DNA of 64,000 nucleotides, taken from the NCBI GenBank assembly GCA_945896675.1, contig CAMDEM010000010.1, positions 1 through 64,000 of the forward strand. Reading direction: 5' to 3'. Each line of letters starts with the position of its first letter. Position 1 is the stretch's first letter. The position numbers and the translations under genes were made by a program. The notes below the pieces were generated by a model. That model was not told the DNA's origin, did not search any database, and saw only the letters and a list, made by a program, of their open reading frames with translations. Positions 25,444 through 34,685 of this stretch are shown piece after piece. The stretch comes from Cyanobium sp. NIES-981 (GTDB lineage Bacteria > Cyanobacteriota > Cyanobacteriia > PCC-6307 > Cyanobiaceae).

Positions 25444-27015
25444 ATGTTGGCACGATGCAGCACTGCCTCCCTCCAAGGGCTGGAAGCCCAAGAGGTGACG
25501 GTGGAGGTGGATCTCGCCCCCGGGCTGCCAGGGCTGCACATGGTGGGCCTGGCCGACGCAGCCGTGCAGGAATCCCGCGAGCGGGTGCGTTCGGCCCTGC
25601 GCCATAGCGGCCTCAAGGTGCCCCTCACCCGGGTGATCGTGAACCTGGCCCCAGCCGACCTGCGCAAAGAGGGTCCGGGCTTCGACCTCCCCATCGCCCT
25701 GGCCCTACTGGTGGCCAGTGGCCAACTCAACCCCGAAGCCACCGCCGGGGTGTGGAGCTGCGGCGAACTGGGTCTCGACGGCAGTTTGCGGCCGGTGCGG
25801 GGTGTTCTCGCCCTCGCCCTCCAGGCCCTGCACCAGGGTGCACGCGCCCTGGTGGTCCCCACCGCCAACACCAAGGAAGCCCAGTTGGTCGATGGACTGG
25901 AGGTCTGGCCAGCCCCGAACCTAGGCGGCGCCGTCGCCATGCTCAAGGCCGGCAAGTTGCTCGTCAACACCGAACGTCCTGCACCCCCCCAGCCTGCAAA
26001 CCCCAGGCCCACCCCGGCCAAAGCAAATCCGGCACCGGCCAGCCCAGCAGATCTGAGCGATGTTCACGGCCAAGCCCATGGGCGCCGGGCCCTCGAAATC
26101 GCCGCGGCGGGGGGGCACCATCTGCTGCTGTGTGGGGCACCCGGAAGTGGCAAAACCATGCTGGCGCAGCGGCTTGCCGGACTTCTCTCACCCCTCAATG
26201 CCAAAGAAGCCCTCGAGATCACGAGGGTCCACTCGATCCTGGGGCTTCTGGTGGAAGGAGGCGGGCTTGTGCAGCAACGCCCCTTTCGCAGCCCCCACCA
26301 CAGCTGTTCGGCCGCTGCCCTGATTGGTGGCGGTGCCATCCCCCGTCCCGGGGAGCTCTCGCTCGCCCACCACGGCGTGCTGTTTCTCGATGAACTGGCG
26401 GAATTTCGCCGCAGCGTGCTGGATCAGTTGCGTCAACCGCTGGAAGAAGGTGCGGTTTGGATTCACCGCTCCAAGCGCCGCACCCTGTTCCCCTGCCAGA
26501 TCACCTTGGTGGCGGCCTGCAATCCCTGCCCCTGCGGCTGGCATGGCGACCCCAATCGCCCTTGCCAGTGCGGCGAGGGGGCCCGCAGGCGCTATTGGGC
26601 CAAACTTTCAGGCCCCCTGCTGGATCGTCTGGATCTCCAGGTGGTGATGCGACGGCCCAGCAGCCACGACCTGGGGGCAAGTTTTCGGCCCATGGACCCT
26701 GCCACCAAGCCCGAAACAACTGCGGTCGTAGCCAAACGGGTGGCCCAAGCACGGCAGCGCATGGTGGGCCGAAACCCCAAGGGCTGCAGCAATGGGGAGC
26801 TCAGTTCAGCCTGCCTGCGAAAGCGGTTGAACCTCACAGCAGGGGCCTTGGATCTTTGGGAACAGGCCCTTCAGCAGCGCCAACTCTCAGCCCGAGCAGG
26901 CGATCGGCTACTGCGAGTCGCCCAAACCATCAGCGACTTGGACGGTACAGACACGATCAGTCCTAGCGCCATTGCAGAGGCGCTGACCTTTCGCTCCTTC
27001 GACCAACTGCTTTGA
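25444..27015 (+). CDS. comM: YifB/ComM family Mg-chelatase-like AAA+ ATPase
   Basis: The product (about 523 residues from ATG 25444) has the N-terminal ChlI-like domain (VEVDLAPGLPGLHMVGLADAAV). The AAA+ core has Walker A GAPGSGKT near residue 231 and Walker B GVLFLDELAEF. The Cys-rich insertion CNPCPCGWHGD, typical of the YifB/ComM group, and a C-terminal helical lid domain follow. ComM is a branch-migration helicase for natural transformation in proteobacteria; the cyanobacterial role is assumed similar. The linker at about residues 175-205 is unusually Pro/Ala-rich. A further in-frame start at 25420 would add eight unconserved residues. Confidence 0.93.
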   Translation: MLARCSTASLQGLEAQEVTVEVDLAPGLPGLHMVGLADAAVQESRERVRSALRHSGLKVPLTRVIVNLAPADLRKEGPGFDLPIALALLVASGQLNPEATAGVWSCGELGLDGSLRPVRGVLALALQALHQGARALVVPTANTKEAQLVDGLEVWPAPNLGGAVAMLKAGKLLVNTERPAPPQPANPRPTPAKANPAPASPADLSDVHGQAHGRRALEIAAAGGHHLLLCGAPGSGKTMLAQRLAGLLSPLNAKEALEITRVHSILGLLVEGGGLVQQRPFRSPHHSCSAAALIGGGAIPRPGELSLAHHGVLFLDELAEFRRSVLDQLRQPLEEGAVWIHRSKRRTLFPCQITLVAACNPCPCGWHGDPNRPCQCGEGARRRYWAKLSGPLLDRLDLQVVMRRPSSHDLGASFRPMDPATKPETTAVVAKRVAQARQRMVGRNPKGCSNGELSSACLRKRLNLTAGALDLWEQALQQRQLSARAGDRLLRVAQTISDLDGTDTISPSAIAEALTFRSFDQLL

Positions 27016-27027
27016 GCTAGAGACAGA

Positions 27028-27198
27028 TCAGCGGCGACGACGGCGCTGCTGGGCCTTGCGCTTGTACTTCTCAACGGGAGTTTCGTGGTGGCGCAGACGC
27101 TTGAGGTCTGCAAAGATGCCGGCCTTGGACACCTGGCGCTTGAAACGACGCAGGGCCGACTCAATCCCTTCGTTTTCGCCGACGGTGACCTGGGTCAT
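27028..27198 (-). CDS. rpsU: 30S ribosomal protein S21
   Basis: The 56-residue basic protein, [19 protein letters not shown] at its start and ending in a QQRRRRR tail, is bS21, which binds the small subunit near the anti-Shine-Dalgarno region. The ATG at 27198 is set by the conserved N-terminus. It converges with the comM-like gene with a 12-base gap. Confidence 0.97.
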   Translation of the reverse strand: MTQVTVGENEGIESALRRFKRQVSKAGIFADLKRLRHHETPVEKYKRKAQQRRRRR

Positions 27199-27258
27199 GA
27201 AGCGCTGGAGTGATCTCAGAGCTTGCCAATGTAGCAACCATGCCCTCCGCCCCCTGGA

Positions 27259-27915
27259 CTACTGCTTGGTAGCCACGGGTACCGATGGGGGCGCAGAAGC
27301 CTCCACGGCTGCGATGGGCTCGGCCGGAGCGATCGCCCGGTAGATGTACACATGGCCGAGTTGGCGACGACCAAAAGCCCGACGCTTCAACTCCCATCCG
27401 GGCTCAAACACCAGCTGGGTAAAGCCCGTACCTGGACCCTGGGTGCGGGCCACCACCATCTCAGGACCGGCGCCAGCTTTGGTGGGCAAGGCCATCAGCA
27501 GATTGTCGTTGTCCTTGCGGATCACCGAAAGGCGGTAGCTGGTGGCCAAATCGTTGTCACCGATCCGCAGGGAGTAGCCATTGGCATCAATGAAGCGGTT
27601 GCAGATTCCCGTGAAATCGAAGGTGGCCAACATCGGCTCCACCTTGGCTGGTAGGGAACCACTCATGGCAAAGCAGGGGCGCTTGCCATTGAGTTGCTCA
27701 TAGATGTTCAGTTGCCCTCTGGTCCCATCACCAATGGGGGCCGACACGAGCACAAAGCGCTCCTGGGGCACGTCCGCCGCGGAAAACAGGGCTCCTGCCC
27801 TGGCCGGTTGCACCAGCCCAGCACCGCCCAAGGCCGCAACCAACCCAGTCGCGGTTAGGAGAACAGCGGGGTGCAGGGCCAGGACAAGGGCACGCGGTAG
27901 TTCTGACAGGCGCAT
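27259..27915 (-). CDS. DUF3747 domain-containing exported protein
   Basis: This 218-residue protein has a signal peptide (residues 1-40, ending near ARAGALF) and a cyanobacteria-specific DUF3747 domain. Recognisable elements are QERFVLVSAPIGDG, the KRPCFAMSG and FDFTGICNRFIDANGYSLR segments with two conserved cysteines, and the closing FEPGWELKRRAFGRRQLGHVY. The function is unknown; an envelope location is inferred from the signal. A Pro/Ala-rich tail ends the protein. GC-rich, alanine-rich codon use matches the neighbours. Confidence 0.87.
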   Translation of the reverse strand: MRLSELPRALVLALHPAVLLTATGLVAALGGAGLVQPARAGALFSAADVPQERFVLVSAPIGDGTRGQLNIYEQLNGKRPCFAMSGSLPAKVEPMLATFDFTGICNRFIDANGYSLRIGDNDLATSYRLSVIRKDNDNLLMALPTKAGAGPEMVVARTQGPGTGFTQLVFEPGWELKRRAFGRRQLGHVYIYRAIAPAEPIAAVEASAPPSVPVATKQ

Positions 27916-27994
27916 CGCGGCTCAAACCAGGGAGACTCCAATCGTATGCACCCCAACCGGGTCAGGCCAGGGGGGGAAGGATCGAATTGGCGAG

Positions 27995-28192
27995 CTAGAT
28001 GGGCTTGTTGATGCGAATGGCCAGCACTAGCGCAGCCAAGGTGCCGGGCAAGCTCAAGCCCAAGATCACCCGGGTGGTGGCCAGGCCCAAATCGGGATCG
28101 CCATAGGCGAGCTCGAACACGGATCCCGTCGCCGCAATCCCCAGTACGCAGGCCACGCCAAGCATCACGCCAGCCAGAGGTTTCATGGGCAT
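27995..28192 (-). CDS. Small two-span membrane protein (hypothetical)
   Basis: The 65-residue frame contains two hydrophobic segments (GVMLGVACVLGIAATGSVFELAY is the first region; ILGLSLPGTLAALVLAI the second) separated by an acidic loop (GDPDLGLATT). It lies nine bases after def on the same strand. No named family is recognised, although the arrangement resembles small conserved cyanobacterial membrane proteins. A second ATG two codons in, at 28186, is also possible. Confidence 0.6.
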   Translation of the reverse strand: MPMKPLAGVMLGVACVLGIAATGSVFELAYGDPDLGLATTRVILGLSLPGTLAALVLAIRINKPI

Positions 28193-28201
28193 AGCGCAAT
28201 C

Positions 28202-28807
28202 TCAGCGAATGGTTTGAACGTCGGCCCGGTTGAAGCCCTTCTCCTTGAGCCCCTCATGGAGGCTGAGCTCATCGGTAACCCGATCCACAAACAACACGCC
28301 ATTGAGATGGTCCATTTCGTGCTGGATGCACCGGGCCAGCAGCCCATCGGCCTTGACCCGCTGGGGGCGACCCATCTCGCAGCGATAGGTGACCTCAACC
28401 ACCGATGGACGCACAACATTGAGGTAAACCCCCGGGATGCTCAGGCAGCCTTCTTCGTAGGTCTCGATGCCAGCCCCGAAGGAACTGATCTCGGGATTCA
28501 CCAACACCATCGGTGGCGTGGCGGCATTTTCGGGATCGAGATCAATCACCAAGAGCTGCTTGTGCACGCCCACTTGGGGAGCCGCCAAGCCAATGCCATG
28601 GGCGGTGTACATGCTGCGCAGCATGTCGCGCGCCAAATCACGCACCGATTCATCCACCTTGCTGATGCGCTTGGCTGACTGGCGCAGCACCCCATTGCCC
28701 AGGGTGTGGATCTCCATCGGGGAAACCTCAAGCGCGACCTTCGGCACCTGAACACTCCGGCTGGATTGCTCCGCATTGCGAGCCAATTGGGCGAAGCTGC
28801 GCGCCAA
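28202..28807 (-). CDS. def: Peptide deformylase
   Basis: Peptide deformylase removes the N-formyl group from new proteins. All three family motifs are present: GIGLAAPQVG, EEGCLSIPG (metal-binding Cys) and QHEMDHLNG (two metal-binding His). The frame is open upstream to 28894, but the conserved N-terminus ARSFAQLARNAE places the start at the TTG at 28807, giving 201 residues, the usual length for the cyanobacterial enzyme. It is divergent from the S9 peptidase gene. Confidence 0.95.
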   Translation of the reverse strand: MARSFAQLARNAEQSSRSVQVPKVALEVSPMEIHTLGNGVLRQSAKRISKVDESVRDLARDMLRSMYTAHGIGLAAPQVGVHKQLLVIDLDPENAATPPMVLVNPEISSFGAGIETYEEGCLSIPGVYLNVVRPSVVEVTYRCEMGRPQRVKADGLLARCIQHEMDHLNGVLFVDRVTDELSLHEGLKEKGFNRADVQTIR

Positions 28808-28861
28808 GCTGGTATGGAAAAGAACGGGTCCCACTCTAAGGCGGCCTGCCTTGGAGACCGC

Positions 28862-30784
28862 TTGAGCGCCGCAGCACGTCAGCCCCAACCCCATCCGCCC
28901 CTGGCCGCAGCCAGCGTGGTAGGTCGCACCCCCGCCGTCAAAGAGCCGTTACTGGAGGGTGGCCGGCTGTTTTGGCTGGAGCAGCGGCCCCACGAAAAGG
29001 GCCGCACCACCTTGCTGGTCAGGCCAGCGCCATCGCCCAGCTGCGACCCCAACTCCCAACCCCTCGAGCTCACCCCAGGCGACTGGAACCTGCGGAGCCG
29101 CGTCCACGAATACGGGGGAGGCGTCTTTGCGGTGGCTGGAGCCGACCTGGTGCTGGTTCATGACGGCGACCGGTGCCTCTACCACCTGCCCATCGACCCA
29201 TCCGGTGCCCCAGGGGCGCCGCCCAGGCGACTTGTGGAACCCGGGGACAGGGCCTTCGCCGACGGCCTGATCGATCCAGTCCGCCAGCGCTGGGTGGGCG
29301 TGATCGAAGCCAAAGGCCGCGACCACCTGGTGGCCATACCCCTGGCGGGGGGCGAACCCATCGCCCTGCATGAACCGGTGGACTTCTGCGGCTACGCCAG
29401 CTTGAGCCCCGATGGCCACTGGCTGGCCTGGGTGGAATGGCAGCAACCGTGCATGCCCTGGGAACGCAGCCAGCTCTGGCTGGCCCGCGTTGGCCCATCA
29501 GGGGACCTGGAGCAGGCCAGGCCGATCGCTGGATCAAGCGCAGGCAAGGCCCTATCGGTGTTTCAGCCCCTCTGGATAACCACCAAGGCCGGGGAACCAG
29601 CCTTGGTGGTGGCCAGCGACGCCAGCGGCTGGTGGAACCTGCAGCGCTTTGACCCCAACTCCGGCCAAGGCGAACCACTCCTGGAGATGGCCGCCGAATT
29701 CGCCATGCCCCAATGGGTGTATGGCATGCGCACCACGGCCTGGGATGGGGAGCAGCTGGTCGCCGCCGCCTGCTGCCAAGGGCAGTGGCAACTGGGTCTG
29801 GTGGCAACAGAAGGCCCGCCCCACTGGCAACCCATTGGGCAACCCTTCACCGACCTGGCCGGCCTCTCCGCCGAGGCGGGCCACCTGGTCTGCGTAGCTA
29901 GCAATCCCACCACCCCGTCAGGCCTCTTGGAGCTGGAGATCGCCAGCGGCCTCTGGCAGCACACGCCAGCCGCCCCCAGCCCCCTGGATCCAGCAGCCAT
30001 CAGCCAACCCCAGCAACTGTGGTTCCCGGGCCATGGCGAAAAGCCCACCCAGGCCTGGTATTACCCCCCTTGCAACGGCGGCAACCCGGAGGCCCCGTTG
30101 CTGGTGAAGGGTCACAGCGGCCCCACGGGCATGGCCCGCACCGGCCTGAGCCTGGGCATTCAGTTTTGGACCAGCCGCGGCTGGGGTGTGGTCGATGTGA
30201 ATTACGGCGGCTCCACCGGCTTTGGACGCGCCTACCGCGAGCGCCTCGATGGCCAATGGGGGGTTGTCGATGTGGCCGACTGTGCCGCTGGGGCCCAGGC
30301 CGTGGTGGACCAGGGATGGGCCTCGGCCACCCGCATCGCCATCGAAGGCGGCAGCGCGGGGGGCTTCACCGCCCTGGCTGCCCTGTGCTTTACGGATGTC
30401 TTTCGCGCCGGGGCCAGTCGGTACGGCGTCGCTGATTTGGGCGCGTTGGCCCGCGAGACCCATCGCTTTGAAGCCCGCTATCTCGATGGTTTGATCGGCC
30501 CCTGGCCGGCCGCCCAAGCCACCTACGCGGCCCGATCCCCCCTGCAGCACGCGGAGCAGATTCGCTGCCCGGTGATCTTTTTTCAAGGTCTGGACGACAA
30601 CGTGGTGCCCCCAGCCCAAACCGAAGCGATGGCCGAGGCCCTCCGCAGCCAAGCCGTTCCCGTGGAGGTTCACCTGTTCGCCGGCGAGGGCCATGGCTTT
30701 AAGAGCAGCGACACCCAAATCCAGGTACTGGAATCCACCGAGGCATTTTTTGCAAAGCACTTCAACCTGCGGCAGGCCACCTAA
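28862..30784 (+). CDS. S9 family (prolyl oligopeptidase/acylaminoacyl-type) peptidase
   Basis: The protein of about 640 residues has an N-terminal beta-propeller with SPDGHWLAW-like blades and a C-terminal alpha/beta-hydrolase domain. The nucleophile serine is in EGGSAGGFTAL (about residue 497), the acid in QGLDDNVVPP (about 577) and the histidine in GEGHGF (about 609), forming a complete triad. The oxyanion region VVDVNYGGSTGFGR is also typical. The start is uncertain: TTG 28862 is favoured because it leaves a divergent gap to def and precedes VVGRTPAVKEP, but GTG 28916 or ATG 28814 are possible. The gltS ATG follows the stop immediately. Confidence 0.9.
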   Translation: MSAAARQPQPHPPLAAASVVGRTPAVKEPLLEGGRLFWLEQRPHEKGRTTLLVRPAPSPSCDPNSQPLELTPGDWNLRSRVHEYGGGVFAVAGADLVLVHDGDRCLYHLPIDPSGAPGAPPRRLVEPGDRAFADGLIDPVRQRWVGVIEAKGRDHLVAIPLAGGEPIALHEPVDFCGYASLSPDGHWLAWVEWQQPCMPWERSQLWLARVGPSGDLEQARPIAGSSAGKALSVFQPLWITTKAGEPALVVASDASGWWNLQRFDPNSGQGEPLLEMAAEFAMPQWVYGMRTTAWDGEQLVAAACCQGQWQLGLVATEGPPHWQPIGQPFTDLAGLSAEAGHLVCVASNPTTPSGLLELEIASGLWQHTPAAPSPLDPAAISQPQQLWFPGHGEKPTQAWYYPPCNGGNPEAPLLVKGHSGPTGMARTGLSLGIQFWTSRGWGVVDVNYGGSTGFGRAYRERLDGQWGVVDVADCAAGAQAVVDQGWASATRIAIEGGSAGGFTALAALCFTDVFRAGASRYGVADLGALARETHRFEARYLDGLIGPWPAAQATYAARSPLQHAEQIRCPVIFFQGLDDNVVPPAQTEAMAEALRSQAVPVEVHLFAGEGHGFKSSDTQIQVLESTEAFFAKHFNLRQAT

Positions 30785-32131
30785 ATGGACCCAACTGCCG
30801 TTGCCCTGGCCCTCAGCGTTGCCGCGTTGGGTGGCTTGGTGGCCCTGGGCCGCGGTCTGGGCGCTGCCACCGGCCTGCAACGGATTGGGCTGCCTGCGGC
30901 CCTGTTATCAGGCCTGATCGGCCTGCTGATTGGCCCCTTTGGCGTGGTCCCCGTCTTGCCCATGGGCCTCACCGACCGTTGGATCAACCTGCCGGCGGTG
31001 CTGATGACCCTGGTGTTCTCCACCATGCTGCTGGGCAAACCCCTACCCAGCGCCGGGGAGTTATGGCGGCCAGCCAGCGCCCAACTGCTGCTCGGCCTCA
31101 CCCTCGGCTTTGGCCAATACCTGGTGGGCGCCCTGGTGGTGCTGGGGATCCTGATCCCATGGCTGGGGGTGCACCCCCTGATGGCTTGCCTGATCGAAGT
31201 GGGCTTCGAGGGCGGCCACGGATCAGCTGCGGTGATGGGGCCGATCTACGCCAGCTTCGGATTTACTGGCGGCCGGGATCTCGGCCTGGCGATGGCCACG
31301 GTGGGCCTGGTGAGCTCCGTGGTGCTCGGATCCGTACTGGTGATCCTGGCCCGCCAGTTCCACTGGATTGGCTCCGCAGCTGGCGGCGATGACGCTGCCA
31401 GCCCAGCTCCAACCAGCCATGGCCCTTGGTGGGAAGGGGCCAAAAGCCTGGCCACCAACCTCGGCTGCTGTGGCTTGGCGGTGCTCCTTGCCCTCGGCAT
31501 GCAGCAGGTGCTGTTGGCGGTGGCGCCCAGCATTAGCGATGGGATGGAGCAGGTGGTGCAGACCATGCCCCTGTTTCCCCTCGCCCTGGTGGGATCCCTG
31601 CTCGTGCAACTGCTGCTGGAGCGCACGGGCCAAAGCGGCCTGGCCACCACTCCAATCCAATCCAAAACCGCTGGCCTGGCCACCGATGTGTTGATCACCG
31701 CAGCCATGGCAGGCCTCAACCTGCCCCTGTTGCTCCACGACTGGCTGCCCCTCACCATCCTGGCCGGGGCTGGCCTGATTTGGAATTTGTTCGGGTTGCT
31801 GGTGCTCTCCAAACCGATGCTGCCGGGCCCCTGGTTTGAGCGGGGCATCACCGAATTTGGCCAGGCCACCGGCGTGGCAGCCACCGGCCTGCTGCTGTTG
31901 GGGCTGGCCGACCCGGAAGCCAAGAGCGCCACCCTGGCCCCGTTCTCCATCAAGCAATTGGTGCTGCAGCCGGTCCTCGCTGGTGGTGTCGTCACGGTGT
32001 TAGCTCCCCTAGCCGTCATGACCTGGGGGCTCCAAACCTGGGCAGCCCTCTGCCTGGCCATCACCCTGCTCCTGGCCGGGGGTGGGCTCCTGCTGGCGCG
32101 GCTACCCACAGCTGCCAGCGCAAGCCATTAG
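30785..32131 (+). CDS. gltS: Sodium/glutamate symporter
   Basis: The 448-residue protein has about eleven membrane segments in two inverted halves, with the conserved re-entrant-loop motif IEVGFEGGHGSAAVMGP in the first half and GQATGVAATGLLLLG in the second. These match GltS-type Na+/glutamate symporters. The start codon directly follows the TAA of the S9 peptidase gene, so peptide breakdown and glutamate uptake may be co-expressed (inference). The 3' end overlaps the convergent aldolase gene by four bases. Confidence 0.93.
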   Translation: MDPTAVALALSVAALGGLVALGRGLGAATGLQRIGLPAALLSGLIGLLIGPFGVVPVLPMGLTDRWINLPAVLMTLVFSTMLLGKPLPSAGELWRPASAQLLLGLTLGFGQYLVGALVVLGILIPWLGVHPLMACLIEVGFEGGHGSAAVMGPIYASFGFTGGRDLGLAMATVGLVSSVVLGSVLVILARQFHWIGSAAGGDDAASPAPTSHGPWWEGAKSLATNLGCCGLAVLLALGMQQVLLAVAPSISDGMEQVVQTMPLFPLALVGSLLVQLLLERTGQSGLATTPIQSKTAGLATDVLITAAMAGLNLPLLLHDWLPLTILAGAGLIWNLFGLLVLSKPMLPGPWFERGITEFGQATGVAATGLLLLGLADPEAKSATLAPFSIKQLVLQPVLAGGVVTVLAPLAVMTWGLQTWAALCLAITLLLAGGGLLLARLPTAASASH

Positions 32132-32784
32132 GCCGAAGGGGATCGGCCGTAGTGCATGGCGCCCATCAGGGCAATCACCCGGGCCATCTCTTCGGCCGCC
32201 AGCACCGGCGGCTCCCCAAGCACCAAGGCCTGGAGATACATGTGGGCCAGGGTTTCTACCTCAATCGCCAGCCGCAGGGCCTGGTCCAAGGTCGCCCCAA
32301 GGCTGACCTGGCCGTGCTGGGCAAGCAAGCACGCCAGCCTGCCTTCGAGGGCCTGAACCGCATCGCGGGAGAGGGCCTCGGTTCCAAAGGTGGAATAGGG
32401 GGCGCACGGAATCGTGTCGGTGCCGGCCATGGCCACCATGTAATGAAAGCTGGGGATTGATCTGCCATGGCAGGCCAGGGCCGTGGCATGGATCGAGTGG
32501 CAATGCACCACCGCCCCAATCTCTGGACGGCTCCGCAGGATGTCGGCATGGAGGTGCCATTCCGATGAGGGCCGACGCGCCCCTTGGTAGGTGCCCTCAA
32601 AATCCATCACCACCAGGTCTTCGGGCTCCATGAGCTCGTAGGGCATGGAGCTGGGGGTAATCAGCAAGCCATCCGCCAGGCGGGCGGAGAGATTGCCCGA
32701 GGTGCCCTGGTTGATGCCAGAGGCGTTCATGCGGCGGGCCACCGCCACCATCTGCTCCCGCAGCTCACGTTCAAGCATCGCCAT
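32128..32784 (-). CDS. Class II aldolase/adducin family protein
   Basis: The protein of about 218 residues has the full class II aldolase metal site: the catalytic Glu in RRPSSEWHLHADIL, two His in VVHCHSIHATALA and a third in LLAQHGQVSLG. It overlaps the end of mtnA (shared 32771-32784), so the two are translationally coupled. Beside an MtnA isomerase, two roles are plausible: methylthioribulose-1-phosphate dehydratase (MtnB) of the methionine salvage pathway, or a 5-(methylthio)ribulose-1-phosphate aldolase (Ald2) of the DHAP shunt. The sequence looks more like fuculose-phosphate aldolase than MtnB, favouring Ald2 (inference). ATG 32778 is an alternative start. Confidence 0.87.
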   Translation of the reverse strand: MAMLERELREQMVAVARRMNASGINQGTSGNLSARLADGLLITPSSMPYELMEPEDLVVMDFEGTYQGARRPSSEWHLHADILRSRPEIGAVVHCHSIHATALACHGRSIPSFHYMVAMAGTDTIPCAPYSTFGTEALSRDAVQALEGRLACLLAQHGQVSLGATLDQALRLAIEVETLAHMYLQALVLGEPPVLAAEEMARVIALMGAMHYGRSPSA

Positions 32785-33883
32785 ATAACCCCTTGAGGCC
32801 CTCTTCACTGGCCGCCGCCACGCCACGCTCGGTGATCAGGGCTGACACCAATCGGGCCGGCGTGACATCAAAGGCCGGATTAAAACCTGCGCTGCCATCG
32901 GGGGTGAGTTGGACGGTGGCCAGTTGACCCGCGGCCGAACCTGAGCTGATCCGCCCCTGGATATGGGTGACTTCCTGGGATGAGCGGGCCTCAATCGGGA
33001 TTTCCGCCACCCCATCGCCGATGGTCCAATCGATGGTGGATGCCGGCAGGGCCACATAAAAGGGCACGCCGTTGTCGTGGGCGGCGAGGGCCTTGAGATA
33101 GGTGCCGATCTTGTTGCACACATCGCCGGTGCGGGTGGTGCGATCGGTGCCCACGATCACCGCATCCACTTGGCCGTGTTGCATCAAATGGCCGCCGGCG
33201 TTGTCGACGATCACCGTATGGGGCACCCCTTCGCGGCCCAATTCAAAGGCCGTGAGGCTGGCCCCCTGGTTGCGGGGGCGGGTTTCATCCACCCACACGT
33301 GGATGTTGAGGCCGGCGCGGTGGGCCTTGTAAATCGGAGCTAGGGCCGTGCCCCAATCCACGGTGGCCAGCCAACCCGCATTGCAGTGGGTTAGCACGTT
33401 GAGGGGTTGGCCTTGGCGCTCGGCTGGGCGGGCCGCTGCCAACTGCTGAAAGACCTGCAGGCCGTGTTCGCCGATGGACGCGCACATGGCGACGTCTTCT
33501 TCAGCGATGGCCCCCGCCTCGGCCTTGGCGGCCTCGGCCCGCTCAGCCGGTGGCAGCCCGGCCACCTTGGCGCGCACGCGCTCCAGGGCCCAGCGCAGGT
33601 TGACCGCCGTGGGGCGGGTGGCATTGAGCTGCTCAAACGCCGCGGCCAGGGACCCATCCGAGGGATCGCCCTGCAGGGCCAGCATCAACCCGTAGGCACC
33701 GGTCACCCCGATCAACGGGGCCCCGCGCACCACCATGGTGCTGATCGCCTCAGCCGCCCCATCCAGGCCGGTGATGCTGCGGGTGGTGAAGTGATAGGGC
33801 AGCTGGGTTTGGTCGATCACACCGATCGAGCGGCCACCCTCCTCCAGCCAAATGGTGCGCCGAGCCTTGCCGTCGATGTTCAT
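32771..33883 (-). CDS. mtnA: S-methyl-5-thioribose-1-phosphate isomerase
   Basis: MtnA converts 5-methylthioribose-1-phosphate to the ribulose-1-phosphate form in purine-thioether salvage. The roughly 370-residue protein contains the catalytic cysteine in NVLTHCNAGWLATVDWGTA, the nucleotide-binding-like IVGTDRTTRTGDVCNKIGTY region with the catalytic Asp, and a C-terminal PIEARSSQEVTH segment. I chose ATG 33883; a TTG at 33907 would add eight residues. It overlaps the class II aldolase gene, pointing to a shared pathway. The other salvage genes (mtnP or mtnK, mtnC, mtnD) are not in the window. Confidence 0.95.
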   Translation of the reverse strand: MNIDGKARRTIWLEEGGRSIGVIDQTQLPYHFTTRSITGLDGAAEAISTMVVRGAPLIGVTGAYGLMLALQGDPSDGSLAAAFEQLNATRPTAVNLRWALERVRAKVAGLPPAERAEAAKAEAGAIAEEDVAMCASIGEHGLQVFQQLAAARPAERQGQPLNVLTHCNAGWLATVDWGTALAPIYKAHRAGLNIHVWVDETRPRNQGASLTAFELGREGVPHTVIVDNAGGHLMQHGQVDAVIVGTDRTTRTGDVCNKIGTYLKALAAHDNGVPFYVALPASTIDWTIGDGVAEIPIEARSSQEVTHIQGRISSGSAAGQLATVQLTPDGSAGFNPAFDVTPARLVSALITERGVAAASEEGLKGLYGDA

Positions 33884-33964
33884 GGGGAAGGGCGCCGCGC
33901 GCCGCAATCGTGCCTGAACCGATCATCCCCGCTAATGGCCCGGAGCGGCCTTCATTTGCGGGCT

Positions 33965-34546
33965 TCATCCTCGATCAATGCGCCGGTAACCGAACCAGTC
34001 CGGCACCTGGGGCTGGCTGGAGCCCTCCGGGTGGGGCGTGAGCTGCACATGCCAGCGCCCACCACCGAGCAGCTCCAACTGCTCAATCGCCAGGCAATCG
34101 TCCACGGCGCAGAGATCGTCCTTGTGCTGCTGCAGCGCCCCGCGCAGCCACTGGCGCTTGGCGGCGGCCTTTGCGCTGGCCTTGGCGGCCTGGGGAGAGC
34201 TAGCCACCACCAAGCCAAAGTGGTGCAGTTCGGCCAGGGAATCGGGGCGGTAGGCGCCCAGGTTCACGAACCACAGCCGCTCGGGCCGGGGCGCGGCAAG
34301 GTCCCGCCCCAGGCTCACCCCCCAGCCATCCACCGCCCGCACCGCCATGTAGGCATCCAGATGCAGGCCCTCGCGCCTCCCGAACCATTGGCGCCGCAGT
34401 TCGGGGATGGTGTCATCGATGGTGGTTCCGGCCACAAAGCGCACGTCGTGCACTTCGATCAGGCTTGTGGCCGTGCGGCCGCCCAACACTGCCAACCACA
34501 GCAGGGGCGACCCTGGGGCTGGACGGCGGATCTCTGCGGCATCCAT
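33965..34546 (-). CDS. DUF1543 domain-containing protein
   Basis: The 193-residue protein starts near LLWLAVLGGRTATSLIEVHDVRFVAGTTIDDTIPELR and continues with HLDAYMAVRAVDGWGVSLG, the hallmarks of DUF1543. The family has no established function. I took the ATG at 34546, because sequence further upstream in the same frame lacks conserved features and reads antisense to the methyltransferase gene. It is divergent from that gene and downstream-facing toward mtnA. Confidence 0.85.
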   Translation of the reverse strand: MDAAEIRRPAPGSPLLWLAVLGGRTATSLIEVHDVRFVAGTTIDDTIPELRRQWFGRREGLHLDAYMAVRAVDGWGVSLGRDLAAPRPERLWFVNLGAYRPDSLAELHHFGLVVASSPQAAKASAKAAAKRQWLRGALQQHKDDLCAVDDCLAIEQLELLGGGRWHVQLTPHPEGSSQPQVPDWFGYRRIDRG

Positions 34547-34685
34547 GGCACTGGGATTGGCAAAGGCTGAGCTGCTTGCCAGCATCCCAGCGGTTAAACG
34601 GCCAAACTGCGGCCGTAACCCAAGCACATGGGGCACGAAGCCCTTTCCGCAAAATCGATGAAAATGGGTGCCCACCAGGAGGGCC

